Part shown: positions 40,901 to 51,650 of the stretch, piece by piece
Numbering within the stretch: the stretch's first letter is position 1
How the letters are laid out: each line of letters starts with the position of its first letter
Origin: Nocardioides pinisoli
GTDB taxonomy: Bacteria > Actinomycetota > Actinomycetes > Propionibacteriales > Nocardioidaceae
Direction of reading: 5' to 3'
Length of the DNA stretch: 64,000 bases
Assembly: GCF_024199985.1 (NCBI RefSeq)
Contig: NZ_JANARS010000003.1
Location: forward strand, 310,001 to 374,000
Made by a program: the position numbers and the translations under genes
The notes under the pieces: generated by a model
Told to the model about the DNA's origin: nothing
What the model saw: the letters and a program-made list of their open reading frames with translations, nothing else
Databases searched by the model: none

Positions 40901-41389
40901 GCGCAGGCTGCGCTCGTGGAGCGCGCGGATGCGGTCGTCGTACGGCGACACGGGCCCGTGCACCTGCACGCCCGGCGCGACGTCGGTGACCGGCAGCGCA
41001 GCGACGGGCGCGGCGGGCAGGCCCCACTCCGTGCGCCACTGCACGAGCTGCGCGGACGAGGCGGCGCAGACGATCGGACCCAGCCCGACCCAGGCGTGGC
41101 CGGCGGCGCACATCGGGCAGTGCTCGCCGGAGGTGTAGACGACGCAGCCGGCCCGCTCGTCGACGGCGACGTGGGCCGCTGCCCACTGCGCCAGCTCGAG
41201 CTCGGGGTGCGCCGTCTCGTCACCGCTCGTGGTCTCCCGGTTGCGGCCGGTGCGCAGGACGGTGCCGGACGCGTCGACCAACACCGAGCCGAAGGCGGAG
41301 TCGCCCGCGTCGAGGGCCTCCTCGGCCAGGCGGAGGCACAGCTCGAGGTGGTCGGCGGCGCCCGGCAGGTCCGGCAGGTCGTGTGGCAT
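40895..41389 (-). CDS. nucleoside/cytosine deaminase family protein
   Basis: A 164-residue CMP/dCMP-type zinc deaminase. The zinc ligand and base are His61 and Glu63 in ETAHPELELAQ (HPE in place of the usual HAE), and the second zinc motif is Cys91 and Cys94 in GEHCPMCAAGHAW. Guanine, cytosine or tRNA-adenosine deaminases share this fold; the sequence does not settle which. ATG 41389 has GGAGAG upstream. It is convergent with the LysR gene. Confidence 0.82.
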   Translation of the reverse strand: MPHDLPDLPGAADHLELCLRLAEEALDAGDSAFGSVLVDASGTVLRTGRNRETTSGDETAHPELELAQWAAAHVAVDERAGCVVYTSGEHCPMCAAGHAWVGLGPIVCAASSAQLVQWRTEWGLPAAPVAALPVTDVAPGVQVHGPVSPYDDRIRALHERSLRG

Positions 41390-41474
41390 GGGCCCAATCT
41401 CTCCGATCGGGCCCGCGCCGACAAGCGGCCCGGCCGGCACCCCTTCGGGCGGTCTGTGGCTGCGGGCGGCTGCC

Positions 41475-41480
41475 TACTGT
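41475..41480 (+). promoter_or_regulatory. -10 box (TACTGT) of the SRPBCC gene
   Basis: TACTGT lies 6 nt before ATG 41487, with no ribosome site between; a leaderless start is inferred. Confidence 0.4.
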
Positions 41481-41486
41481 CGTGGC

Positions 41487-41930
41487 ATGACCACCGTGAG
41501 CCGCACGTTCGACGTCCACCCGCAGCCCGCCGTCGTCCTCGACTACCTCAAGGACTTCGGCAACGCCGAGGAGTGGGACCCCGGCACCGAGTCGTGCACG
41601 CGCCAGGACACCGGCCCCGTGCAGGTGGGCTCCACGTGGCACAACGTCTCGAAGATCGCCGGGGTGTCGACCGAGCTGACCTACACGCTCCAGCAGCTGA
41701 CCGACGACACGATCGTCCTGGTCGGCCACAACGACACCGCGCGGTCGGTCGACACGATCACCGTCGTGCCGAGCCCCGACGGCCCGGGCAGCCGCATCAC
41801 CTACGAGGCCGTCATCGAGCTCAAGGGTGCCGCCAAGATCGCCGATCCGGTGATGAAGATCGTCTTCGAGAAGATCGGCAGCGACACCGAGGACGACATG
41901 ACCACCGTCCTCAACCGTCTCGCCGCCTGA
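41487..41930 (+). CDS. SRPBCC family protein
   Basis: A 147-residue START-like protein (TVSRTFDVHPQPAVVLDYLKD; ITVVPSPDGPGSRITYEAVI; C-terminal helix MKIVFEKIGSDTEDDM). It lacks close similarity to the SRPBCC protein of the glycosyltransferase operon beyond the fold. The likely role is binding of a hydrophobic ligand; none can be named. The PPK2 gene follows 42 bp later with its own GGAGG site, so co-transcription is possible but not certain. Confidence 0.78.
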   Translation: MTTVSRTFDVHPQPAVVLDYLKDFGNAEEWDPGTESCTRQDTGPVQVGSTWHNVSKIAGVSTELTYTLQQLTDDTIVLVGHNDTARSVDTITVVPSPDGPGSRITYEAVIELKGAAKIADPVMKIVFEKIGSDTEDDMTTVLNRLAA

Positions 41931-41972
41931 CGCCCCACGTCGTACTCTCGCTCCTACACGAGCGGAGGCACC

Positions 41973-42779
41973 ATGACCGGAGGCGACGAGCGCTACAACG
42001 CCGCAGGGCGCCTGCGGGGGTCGGTCTACGACGCCGAGATGGAGCGGCTGCAGGAGCAGCTGGTGCTCCTGCAGTACTGGATCCAGTCGCAGGGCCTGAA
42101 GGTCCTGGTGATCTTCGAGGGTCGCGGCTCGGCCGGCAAGGGCGGGGTGATCAAGCGGATCACCGAGCGCACCAGCCCGCGCACCGTGCGGATCGCGGCT
42201 CTGCCCAAGCCGACCGAGCGCGAGCGCAGCCAGTGGTACTTCCAGCGCTACGTCGAGCACCTGCCGTCCGCCGGCGAGATGGTCCTGTTCGACCGCAGCT
42301 GGTACAACCGCTCCAACGTCGAGTGGGTGATGGGCTTCTGCACCGAGGACGAGCACCAGGAGTTCCTGCGCAGCTGCCCGGAGTTCGAGCGGATGCTGGT
42401 GCGCTCGGGGACCGTGGTGCTGAAGTACTGGTTCTCGGTGAGCGCCGAGGAGCAGCTGCGTCGCTTCGAGGCCCGCAACGCCGAGCCCCTCAAGCGGTGG
42501 AAGCTGTCGGAGATGGACCTCGCCGAGCGCGAGCTCTACGTCCGCTACTCGATGGCGAAGGACACCACCTTCCAGTACACCGACATCAAGCAGGCGCCCT
42601 GGTACGTCGTCCCGTCCGACGACAAGCGCGCCGCACGGCTCAACTGCATCAGCCACCTGCTCTCGCAGTTCGACTACGAGGACGTGGCGCCGCCCCCGGT
42701 CGAGCTGCCGGAGATCCGCGACATCCCCTACGTGCGTCCGCCCATGCACGAGCAGACGTTCGTGCCGCAGCTGTTCTGA
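41973..42779 (+). CDS. ppk2: polyphosphate kinase 2
   Basis: A 268-residue single-domain PPK2. The P-loop at residues 48-58 reads FEGRGSAGKGG (the family more often has GRDAAGKGG), Walker B Asp107 is in LFDRSWYNR, and the lid region ERERSQWYFQRYVEHLP is present. The enzyme uses polyphosphate to phosphorylate nucleoside mono- or diphosphates, or the reverse. GGAGG lies before ATG 41973. A short hairpin overlaps its stop and that of the convergent YbdD gene. Confidence 0.92.
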   Translation: MTGGDERYNAAGRLRGSVYDAEMERLQEQLVLLQYWIQSQGLKVLVIFEGRGSAGKGGVIKRITERTSPRTVRIAALPKPTERERSQWYFQRYVEHLPSAGEMVLFDRSWYNRSNVEWVMGFCTEDEHQEFLRSCPEFERMLVRSGTVVLKYWFSVSAEEQLRRFEARNAEPLKRWKLSEMDLAERELYVRYSMAKDTTFQYTDIKQAPWYVVPSDDKRAARLNCISHLLSQFDYEDVAPPPVELPEIRDIPYVRPPMHEQTFVPQLF

Positions 42780-42788
42780 CCGCTGGCG

Positions 42789-42973
42789 TCAGCAGCAGCG
42801 TCCGCTGCCCGGCAGGTGCTCGCGCTCGTCGTCGCGCCGTCGCTCGAAGTCGCGACGCGACATCGGCGGCTCACCGACGGCGGAGCACTCCGCGAGGTAG
42901 TCGTCCCACTTGGCCTCCCCGGTGAGCTCGCGGACCCGGCGGCGCAGCGTGCGGGCGATCTCCAGGACCTCGG

Positions 42974-42977
<4 letters not shown>
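42789..42977 (-). CDS. YbdD/YjiX family small protein
   Basis: A 62-residue protein of the YbdD/YjiX type (ARTLRRRVRELTGEAKWDDY; MSRRDFERRRDDEREH) that ends in GSGRCC. Genes of this family almost always follow cstA-type transporter genes, as here with an ATGA overlap, and the product is thought to assist the transporter. The Cys-Cys tail is a usual feature of the family. Confidence 0.85.
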
Positions 42978-45178
<2,201 letters not shown>

Positions 45179-45300
45179 GGAGCGGCTCCTCGGTCCTCAG
45201 GCGCGCCCCGGCGGGCCGCGGGCCTTCACCTGATGGGTACCCCCGTCACCGGCCTCACCGCAAGGTCCCCAGGGGTAGCGGCGCGGCGGCGGGCGCATCC

Positions 45301-45320
45301 TGCCGGACCATCGTCCGGCA
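45301..45320. promoter_or_regulatory. 20-bp dyad upstream of the CBS/DUF294 gene
   Basis: TGCCGGAC and GTCCGGCA flank 4 nt, 37 bp before ATG 45358, between the divergent cstA and CBS/DUF294 genes. It fits a dimeric repressor site; the identity of the regulator is unknown. Confidence 0.45.
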
Positions 45321-45357
45321 ACGCCCGACCGGCCCGCATCAGTGCCACCATGGCCCC

Positions 45358-47226
45358 ATGGAGGTCGAGCTCGCCGAGGTCCGGGACTTCCTGGCCGACC
45401 ACGCGCCGTTCGACCGGCTGCCCGCCGCGGAGCTGGCGGAGCTGCCCCGGCGTTGCACCATCCGCTACGCCCGGCGCGGCAGCGTGGTGCTCGAGGTGGG
45501 CGAGCGCGGCGACGGGCTCTACGTCGTCCGCTCGGGCGCGGTGGAGGTGCGCGACGAGACCGGTGAGCTGGTCGACCGGGTCGGCACCGGCGAGGCCTTC
45601 GGGATGAGCTCGCTCCTGGAGCACCGGCCCACGCGCTACCGCTGCACCGCGGTCGAGGACACCCTGCTGCTGGTGCTCGAGCCCGCCGCCTTCGAGGAGC
45701 TCACGCGCGCGCATCCTGACGTCGCGACCTTCTACGCCGCCACGCACCACGCGCGGCTGTCCCGGGCGATCGGCAACCTGCAGCGGGCGACGTCCGGCAG
45801 CACCGCGCTCGGCACCCGGGTGCGCGACCTCCTCACCCGCGAGCCGGTGACGACCACCCCCACGGCGACGGTGCGCGACGCCGCGGCCGCCATGTCGGAG
45901 GCCGGCGTCTCCTGCATCCTCGTCGTCGAGCACCTCGCCCTCCTCGGCATCGTGACCGACCGCGACCTGCGCAACCGCGTGCTCGCCGCTGGCCTCCCGC
46001 CCGACAGCCCGGTGCGGCCGGTGATGACGCCCGATCCCGTGACCCTGCCCGACGACGCGCTCGCCTTCGAGGCGCTGCTGGAGATGGTGAGCCGCGACAT
46101 CCACCACCTCCCGGTCGTCGACGAGACCGGGCGACCGGTCGGCCTGGTGACCACCACCGACCTGGTGCGGCTGGAGAACGCCAACCCCGTCTACCTCGCC
46201 GCGGAGATCGGCGGCCAGCCAACGCTCACCGGCGTCGTGGCGGAGGCGCCGGGCATCCACGCCGTCCTCGGGCAGCTCGTCGAGCGCGACGTCAGCGCCG
46301 CGGACATCTCCCGGGTGGCGACCGCGCTGGGCGACGCCGTACGACGCCGCGTGGTGGCGCTGGTCGAGGCCGAGCTGGCCGGTGAGGGGCTGGGGCCGCC
46401 GCCGGTGCCCTACAGCTGGGTCGTGCTCGGGTCGGTCGCGCGGGACGAGGAGGGGTTCACCGCCGACCAGGACCACGCGATCGTGCTGGGCGCGGAGCCC
46501 GGCGAAGACGGTGCCGCGTGGTTCGCCGCGCTGGCCGAGCGGGTCACCGCGGTGCTCGAGCAGTGTGGCTGGCCGCGCTGCCCGGGGGACATGATGGCCA
46601 CCAATCCGCAGTGGCGCCTGACCGTGCCGCAGTGGCGCCGGCTGCTCGCCGACTGGTCGCGCGAGCCGCAGCCCGACGCGGTCCTGCACACGGCGGTCTT
46701 CCACGACATGCGCCACCTCGCCGGCGACCCCGGGCTCACCGAGCAGGTGCACCTGGCGTCGGTCTCGACGGCCTCCCCGCGCCTGCTCGGCCACCTGTCC
46801 CGGCAGGCGCTCGCGATGCGGCCGCCGCTCGGCTTCTTCCGCGGCTTCGTGGTGGAGCGCCACGGCGAGCACCGCGACACCTTCGACATCAAGCGGCCGA
46901 TCTCGGCGGTGGTCCAGCTGGCCCGCATCTACGCCCTGCGCTCCGGCTCGCCGGCGCTCTCGACGCGGCGCCGGCTCGCCGCTGCGGCGGCCGCCGGGAC
47001 GATCGACCAGGACACCGCGACCGAGCTCACCGACGCGCTCGAGCTGATGTCCTACCTGCGCCTGCACCACCAGGCGGCGCAGGCGCGGTCGGGCCGCACC
47101 CCCGACAACTTCCTCCGTCCGGCCGACCTCACCCAGCGGCAGCGCCGCCACCTGCGCGACGCCTTCGAGATCGTGCGCTCGGCGCAGCAGCGCCTGTCCA
47201 GCCACCTGCCGCCGGGGTTCGAGTGA
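45358..47226 (+). CDS. cNMP-binding/CBS/DUF294 nucleotidyltransferase-like protein
   Basis: A 622-residue signalling protein with domains in order: cyclic-nucleotide-binding fold (about 10-130, with GLYVVRSGAVEVRD), a CBS pair (155-275, LLTREPVTTTPTATVRDAAA; DIHHLPVVDETGRPVGLVTT), a DUF294 nucleotidyltransferase (320-450, VLGSVARDEEGFTADQDHA, matching GSxxRxE...TDQD) and a C-terminal helical substrate-binding domain (480-620). Such proteins usually stand beside carbon-uptake transporters and a DnaQ-like exonuclease, exactly as here. Nucleotidyl transfer to an unknown target is inferred. Confidence 0.87.
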   Translation: MEVELAEVRDFLADHAPFDRLPAAELAELPRRCTIRYARRGSVVLEVGERGDGLYVVRSGAVEVRDETGELVDRVGTGEAFGMSSLLEHRPTRYRCTAVEDTLLLVLEPAAFEELTRAHPDVATFYAATHHARLSRAIGNLQRATSGSTALGTRVRDLLTREPVTTTPTATVRDAAAAMSEAGVSCILVVEHLALLGIVTDRDLRNRVLAAGLPPDSPVRPVMTPDPVTLPDDALAFEALLEMVSRDIHHLPVVDETGRPVGLVTTTDLVRLENANPVYLAAEIGGQPTLTGVVAEAPGIHAVLGQLVERDVSAADISRVATALGDAVRRRVVALVEAELAGEGLGPPPVPYSWVVLGSVARDEEGFTADQDHAIVLGAEPGEDGAAWFAALAERVTAVLEQCGWPRCPGDMMATNPQWRLTVPQWRRLLADWSREPQPDAVLHTAVFHDMRHLAGDPGLTEQVHLASVSTASPRLLGHLSRQALAMRPPLGFFRGFVVERHGEHRDTFDIKRPISAVVQLARIYALRSGSPALSTRRRLAAAAAAGTIDQDTATELTDALELMSYLRLHHQAAQARSGRTPDNFLRPADLTQRQRRHLRDAFEIVRSAQQRLSSHLPPGFE

Positions 47227-47921
47227 GGGCGCGGCTCCCCGTCCTGCGTCGCTCCCGTCGTCCCGACCACTACCCGCCGGGCCCGCTGCGGGACCTCGCG
47301 GCGGCTCCCCCGCCGCCCGGGTCGACGCCGGTGTCGCAGGTCGAGCTCCTCGCGCTCGACCTCGAGGCGACCGGGCTCGACCCGCGCACCGACCACGTCC
47401 TGGCGCTCGGCTGGGTGCCGGTCGTGCGCGGACGGGTGCTGCTGGCCGAGGCCGAGGAGCACCGGGTCCGCCCGCCCGCCGGCGTGGACGTCGGCTCCTC
47501 GGCGACGCTGCACCACCTGACCGACGACGCGCTCTCCGGCGCGGAGGCCCTGCCCGACGTGCTGCCGCTGCTGCTCGGGGCGCTGCACGGCCGGGTCCTG
47601 CTCGCGCACCACGCCCCGGTCGAGGTCGGGCTCGTCGGTGCCGCGGCCATGACGTCGTACGGCGCCCGCCCGCCGCTCACCGTCGTCGACACCCTGGCCG
47701 TCGAGCACCGCCTGCGGGCCGACGTGCACGGCGAGGTGTGGGGATCGCTGCGGCTGGACGCGGCCCGCCAGACCTACGGGCTCCCCCGCTACGCCGCCCA
47801 CCACGCCCTGACCGACGCGATCGCCGCCGCAGAGCTGCTGCTCGCCCAGGTCGCGGAGCTGGAGGTCCGGCTGGGCCGCGAGGTGCTGCTGCGAGACTTG
47901 TCGCCCAAGCGGTCCGGATGA
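47223..47921 (+). CDS. DnaQ-like 3'-5' exonuclease
   Basis: A 232-residue DEDD exonuclease-fold protein. ExoI is LALDLEATGLDP (Asp-x-Glu) and ExoIII lies in YAAHHALTDAIAAAELL with the final Asp. ExoII reads LLAHHAPVEVGLV, where the usual Asp is replaced by Glu, so metal binding may be altered. About 35 basic and Pro-rich residues precede the domain. The GTG start overlaps the DUF294 stop (GTGA), a pairing seen in many bacteria; joint action on nucleotides rather than DNA proofreading is plausible. Confidence 0.78.
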   Translation: MRARLPVLRRSRRPDHYPPGPLRDLAAAPPPPGSTPVSQVELLALDLEATGLDPRTDHVLALGWVPVVRGRVLLAEAEEHRVRPPAGVDVGSSATLHHLTDDALSGAEALPDVLPLLLGALHGRVLLAHHAPVEVGLVGAAAMTSYGARPPLTVVDTLAVEHRLRADVHGEVWGSLRLDAARQTYGLPRYAAHHALTDAIAAAELLLAQVAELEVRLGREVLLRDLSPKRSG

Positions 47922-47931
47922 CAGGAGAGGC

Positions 47932-49089
47932 GTGGGCTCCCACCACCACCATCACCGTCGCGCGCCCGCGGACGGGTCCCGGCTGCACCGGACCGCCGCC
48001 CTGCTCGTCGTGGCCCCGCTCGCGCTGCTCACCGTGGTCGCGCTGGCGTGGCTGTGGCCGCCGTCGTCGGCGGTCGAGCGCGGCGAGGGTGCCGCTCCCG
48101 AGCTGACGGGCCAGGTCACCGAGGTGCTGCCCGAGCCGTGCCCCGACGGCACGCCCGAGGACGTCGAGCGGTGCGGGCAGGTGGAGGTCGCCCTCGACGA
48201 CGGTGACGAGGTGACGGCACCGCTGCCCGGCGGGCTCGGCGCGCCCGACGTCGAGGTCGGCCAGGACGTGGTGCTGATCCGCAGCGAGACCCCGGACGGG
48301 GCGTCGTACGCCGTCGTCGACCACCAGCGCGAGACCGGGCTGTGGCTCCTCGCGCTCGCCTTCGTCTTGGCGCTGGTCGCCTTCGGCCGGTGGCGCGGGG
48401 TCGCCGCGCTGGCGGGACTGGCGGCGACGTTCGGGATCCTCGCGGTCTTCGTGATCCCGGCCATCCTGGCGGGCAGCCCGCCGCTGCTGGTGGCCGTCGT
48501 CGGGTCCTCCGCCGTGGTGCTGGTGGTGCTCTACCTGACGCACGGCTTCGCCCTCACCACGACCATGGCGGTCCTCGGCACGCTGACCAGCCTGGCGCTG
48601 ACGGGGGTGCTCGCGGCCGTGGCCGTCGGAGCACTCCACCTGACCGGCGTCACCGACGACCTGTCCGCTTCGGTCGGCACCTCGCAGGGCATCGACGTGC
48701 GGGGCCTGCTGCTCGCCGGCATCGTCATCGGCTCCCTCGGCGTGCTCGACGACGTCACGGTGAGCCAGGCGGCGACGGTCGCCGAGATCTCCCGGGCCGA
48801 CCCGTCGTCGGGGTTCCGCGGGCTCTTCCGCGCCGGCAGCCGTGTCGGTCGCGCGCACGTGGCGTCGGTCGTCAACACCATCGTGCTGGCCTACGCCGGG
48901 GCGTCGCTGCCGCTGCTCGTCCTGATGGTGGCCGACAACGGCTCGCTCACCGCCGTGGTGCCCAGCCAGGTCGTGGCCCAGGAGATCGTGCGCAGCGCCG
49001 TGGCCACCATCGGCCTGGTCGCGGCCGTGCCGGTCACCACGGCGCTCACGGCGTGGGCGCTGCGCAACCGGGAGCCGGTCCAGCGCTGA
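47932..49089 (+). CDS. YibE/F family membrane protein with His-rich N-terminus
   Basis: A 385-residue protein. The N-terminus after GTG is GSHHHHHRR, then one membrane segment, an extracytoplasmic beta domain (about 55-130) and seven to eight membrane segments typical of YibE/F proteins (GIDVRGLLLAGIVIGSLGVL; DDVTVSQAATVAEI; NTIVLAYAGASLPLLV). The function of the family is not established. The cluster of five His could bind metal and may be natural in this family. It begins 10 bp after the exonuclease stop, so it is probably in the same transcript. Confidence 0.82.
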   Translation: MGSHHHHHRRAPADGSRLHRTAALLVVAPLALLTVVALAWLWPPSSAVERGEGAAPELTGQVTEVLPEPCPDGTPEDVERCGQVEVALDDGDEVTAPLPGGLGAPDVEVGQDVVLIRSETPDGASYAVVDHQRETGLWLLALAFVLALVAFGRWRGVAALAGLAATFGILAVFVIPAILAGSPPLLVAVVGSSAVVLVVLYLTHGFALTTTMAVLGTLTSLALTGVLAAVAVGALHLTGVTDDLSASVGTSQGIDVRGLLLAGIVIGSLGVLDDVTVSQAATVAEISRADPSSGFRGLFRAGSRVGRAHVASVVNTIVLAYAGASLPLLVLMVADNGSLTAVVPSQVVAQEIVRSAVATIGLVAAVPVTTALTAWALRNREPVQR

Positions 49090-49109
49090 CGCCGCGGGCG
49101 CCTCGGTCG

Positions 49110-50132
49110 TCAGGCGTCGCTGACGTCGAGCAGCACCTTGCCGACCGCGCCGGCCTCGACGGCCGCGTGGGCCTCGGCCGCCTGCTCGAGCGGGAAGTGG
49201 TGCAGCGGGAGCCCGTGGTCCTCGCCGACCCCGAACGCGCCGTCGGCGACCGCGGCCGCGACGTCGTCGGCCGCCGCGCGTAGCGCAGCCTGCCCGACCG
49301 TGTAGAGCAGCACCCACTGGAAGCGGGCGTTGGTCGAGAAGGTCTCACGGATGCTGAGGGTCACCTCGTCGCCGCCGTTGTTGGCGTAGATCGCGACGGT
49401 CCCGCGCGGCTTGACGAGCCGCACGTCGTCGCGGAGGTTCTGCGCGGGCGCCACCTCGACGACGATGTCCACGCCGTCCGGGGCCAGGCCGCGGACGGCG
49501 TCGACGGTGTCGCCCTCGCGGTAGTTCACCGTGTGGTGGGCACCGGCGGCGGTCGCGAGGCGTGCCTTGTCGTCGCTGCTGACGGTGGCGATGACAGTCG
49601 CCCCCGCCCAGCGTGCGAGCTGGATGGCGGCGTTGCCGACCGCTCCGGCCCCGCCGGCCACGAGCACCGTCCGTCCGGCCAGCGCGCCCGGGGCGAGCCG
49701 GTCGGGGCCGCCCTCGGAGGTGGTCAGGGCGCGGTGGGCGGTGATCGCCGGGACGCCGAGCGAGGCGCCCACGTCGTACGACGCCCCCTCGGGCAGCGCG
49801 GTCAGGTGCTCGACGGGCAGCACGACCAGCTCCTGGGCGGTGCCGCCGGGGCGCTGGTGCTGCGCCAGCATCGTCCAGACCCGGTCGCCCACCGCGAGGC
49901 CCTCGACGCCGGGACCGACGGCGTCGACGACGCCGGCGCCGTCCTGACCGGGCACGACCTCGGGGAAGGCGAGCTCGCCCATGCCGCCGGCGCGGAACTT
50001 CCAGTCGGTCGGGTTGACCCCGGCCCGGACGATCCGCACGCGGACCTCACCCCGGCCCGGGTCGGCCGGCTCGCGCTCGACCACCTCGAGGACCGAGCTG
50101 TCGCCTGTCTGGGTGTAGACCACCGCACGCAT
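49110..50132 (-). CDS. NADPH:quinone reductase-like zinc-independent dehydrogenase
   Basis: A 340-residue medium-chain reductase of the quinone oxidoreductase/zeta-crystallin type. It has the ordered landmarks RAGVNPTDWKFRAG, VVPGQDGAGVVDAVG and the nucleotide-binding VLVAGGAGAVGNAAIQLARWAG. The zinc ligands of alcohol dehydrogenases are absent. It likely reduces quinones or enones with NADPH. It is a single gene, convergent with the YibE/F gene and divergent from the alditol oxidase gene. Confidence 0.85.
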   Translation of the reverse strand: MRAVVYTQTGDSSVLEVVEREPADPGRGEVRVRIVRAGVNPTDWKFRAGGMGELAFPEVVPGQDGAGVVDAVGPGVEGLAVGDRVWTMLAQHQRPGGTAQELVVLPVEHLTALPEGASYDVGASLGVPAITAHRALTTSEGGPDRLAPGALAGRTVLVAGGAGAVGNAAIQLARWAGATVIATVSSDDKARLATAAGAHHTVNYREGDTVDAVRGLAPDGVDIVVEVAPAQNLRDDVRLVKPRGTVAIYANNGGDEVTLSIRETFSTNARFQWVLLYTVGQAALRAAADDVAAAVADGAFGVGEDHGLPLHHFPLEQAAEAHAAVEAGAVGKVLLDVSDA

Positions 50133-50319
50133 CGCTTCTCCTTCGTCGGGGACGTCTGGTGTGCGTCAACGCACGCACGCCGCCGACTATGCCCCGCGCC
50201 GCGGCTGCCCGGCCAGGTCGTCGGGGAGCCGGCCGGAGGGCAGGGCGGCCGCCCCGAGCGCGAGGTGGCGAGCGCCGCACCCTGCCGGTGTTAGCGTCGA
50301 CGCCCACAGCGGTCACGGG

Positions 50320-50372
50320 TTGTGCAGGCAGGCAGGTGAGCGCTGGCGATGCCATGCCACCTACCGGCGAGG
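50320..50372 (+). promoter_or_regulatory. structured leader of the alditol oxidase gene
   Basis: AGGTG...TGGC-GAT-GCCA...CACCT can fold into a two-step stem just before the GGAG ribosome site (50371) of the alditol oxidase gene. It could be a regulatory hairpin; it is not a recognisable riboswitch. The rest of the 247-bp divergent gap shows nothing clear. Confidence 0.3.
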
Positions 50373-50379
50373 AGTCCTC

Positions 50380-51645
50380 GTGCCCGCACCGCAGCCCGGC
50401 ACCAACTGGGCGGGCAACCACACCTACACCGCAGGGCGCTACGTCCGCGCGTCCTCGGTCGAGGAGGCCCAGGAGGTCATCAGCTCGTCCCGCAAGGTCC
50501 GACTGCTCGGCACGCGCCACTCCTTCAACGCCCTGTGCGACACCGACGGGACGCTGCTCGACCTCACCGGCCTCGCGACTGACCCGGTCCTCGGGCGCGG
50601 GACGGTCCGGGTCGCGGGGGGTACGCCGTACAACGACGTCGCAGCCCACCTGCAGGCCCGCGGCTACGCACTGGCTAACCTGGGCTCGCTCCCCCACATC
50701 TCGGTGGCCGGTGCCACGTCGACCGGCACGCACGGCTCGGGCGCGGGCAACCGCATCCTCGGCGCGGGCGTCAGCCGCCTCGAGCTGATCGGCGCGGACG
50801 GCGAGCTGCGCACGGTCTCCCGCGGCGAGCCGGACTTCGACGGCTCCGTCGTCGCGCTGGGCGCCCTCGGCGCGATCGTGTCGCTCGACCTCGACGTCGA
50901 GCCGACCTACGACGTGCGCCAGGACCTCTACGCCCACCTGCGCTGGAGCGAGGTGGTCGAGCGGATCGACGAGGTGCTGGGCTCGGCCTACAGCGTCAGC
51001 GTCTTCGGCCGGTGGAACGACACCGATCCCACCGAGGTGCTGGCGAAGACCCGCCTCCCCGACGACCGCGGACCGGCCGACTGGACCGGCGGGACGGAGG
51101 CCGTTCCGGCTGCCACCGCGTCGCTCACCCTCGGCGGGGGTGACCACATCACGGCGCGCGGCACCCCCGGGCCGTGGTCGGAGCGGCTGCCCCACTTCCG
51201 CGGCGACCGACAGCCCAGCTTCGGCGAGGAGATCCAGTCGGAGTGGTTCGTCCCGGCCACCGAGGCTGCGGCTGCCCTGCGCGCCGTCACGGACCTGGCG
51301 GCCGCGACCGGCGGGGAGCTGGCCGCGCTGCTCATCGTCAGCGAGATCCGCGCCATCCGCGCCGACGACCTGTGGCTCTCACCCGCCGAGGGCCGCGAGA
51401 CCGTCGCCCTGCACTTCACCTGGAAGCGCGAGCCGGAGGCCGTGCTGGCCATGGTCCGGCGCGTCGAGGACGCCCTCGCGCCCCACGCCGCCCGGCCGCA
51501 CTGGGGCAAGGTCTACGACCGCATCGAGCCCGCCCACCACCCACGCCTGGGCGACTTCCGCGCGCTGGCCGAGCGGGTGGACCCGGCCGATGTCTTCCGC
51601 AACCCCATGGTGGATCGGGTGCTCGGCGTGGCCGACGGCCGGTAG
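50380..51645 (+). CDS. alditol (xylitol) oxidase-like FAD enzyme
   Basis: A 421-residue FAD-linked oxidase of the VAO family. His47 in LLGTRHSFNAL is the residue that carries covalent FAD in the Streptomyces alditol oxidase, and GATSTGTHGSGAGNRILG is the FAD phosphate loop. The C-terminal HWGKVYDRIEPAHHPRLGDF, with the last residues VDPADVFRNPMVDRVLG, is also conserved. The enzyme oxidises the terminal hydroxyl of xylitol or sorbitol and forms H2O2. GTG 50380 has GGAG at 6 nt. The GalM and aldo/keto reductase genes face it, which fits sugar and polyol metabolism. Confidence 0.88.
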   Translation: MPAPQPGTNWAGNHTYTAGRYVRASSVEEAQEVISSSRKVRLLGTRHSFNALCDTDGTLLDLTGLATDPVLGRGTVRVAGGTPYNDVAAHLQARGYALANLGSLPHISVAGATSTGTHGSGAGNRILGAGVSRLELIGADGELRTVSRGEPDFDGSVVALGALGAIVSLDLDVEPTYDVRQDLYAHLRWSEVVERIDEVLGSAYSVSVFGRWNDTDPTEVLAKTRLPDDRGPADWTGGTEAVPAATASLTLGGGDHITARGTPGPWSERLPHFRGDRQPSFGEEIQSEWFVPATEAAAALRAVTDLAAATGGELAALLIVSEIRAIRADDLWLSPAEGRETVALHFTWKREPEAVLAMVRRVEDALAPHAARPHWGKVYDRIEPAHHPRLGDFRALAERVDPADVFRNPMVDRVLGVADGR

Positions 51646-51650
51646 GCCGC

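Noticed and set aside
45235..45277. GGTACCCCC and AGGGGTA as a second CsoR-type operator
   Set aside because: The half-sites are about 30 bp apart, not 3 bp; only the compact TCCCCAGGGGTA dyad is worth noting.
47938..47952. His-tag-like sequence as vector contamination
   Set aside because: It lies in frame within a full-length genomic gene with normal flanks and no vector sequence.
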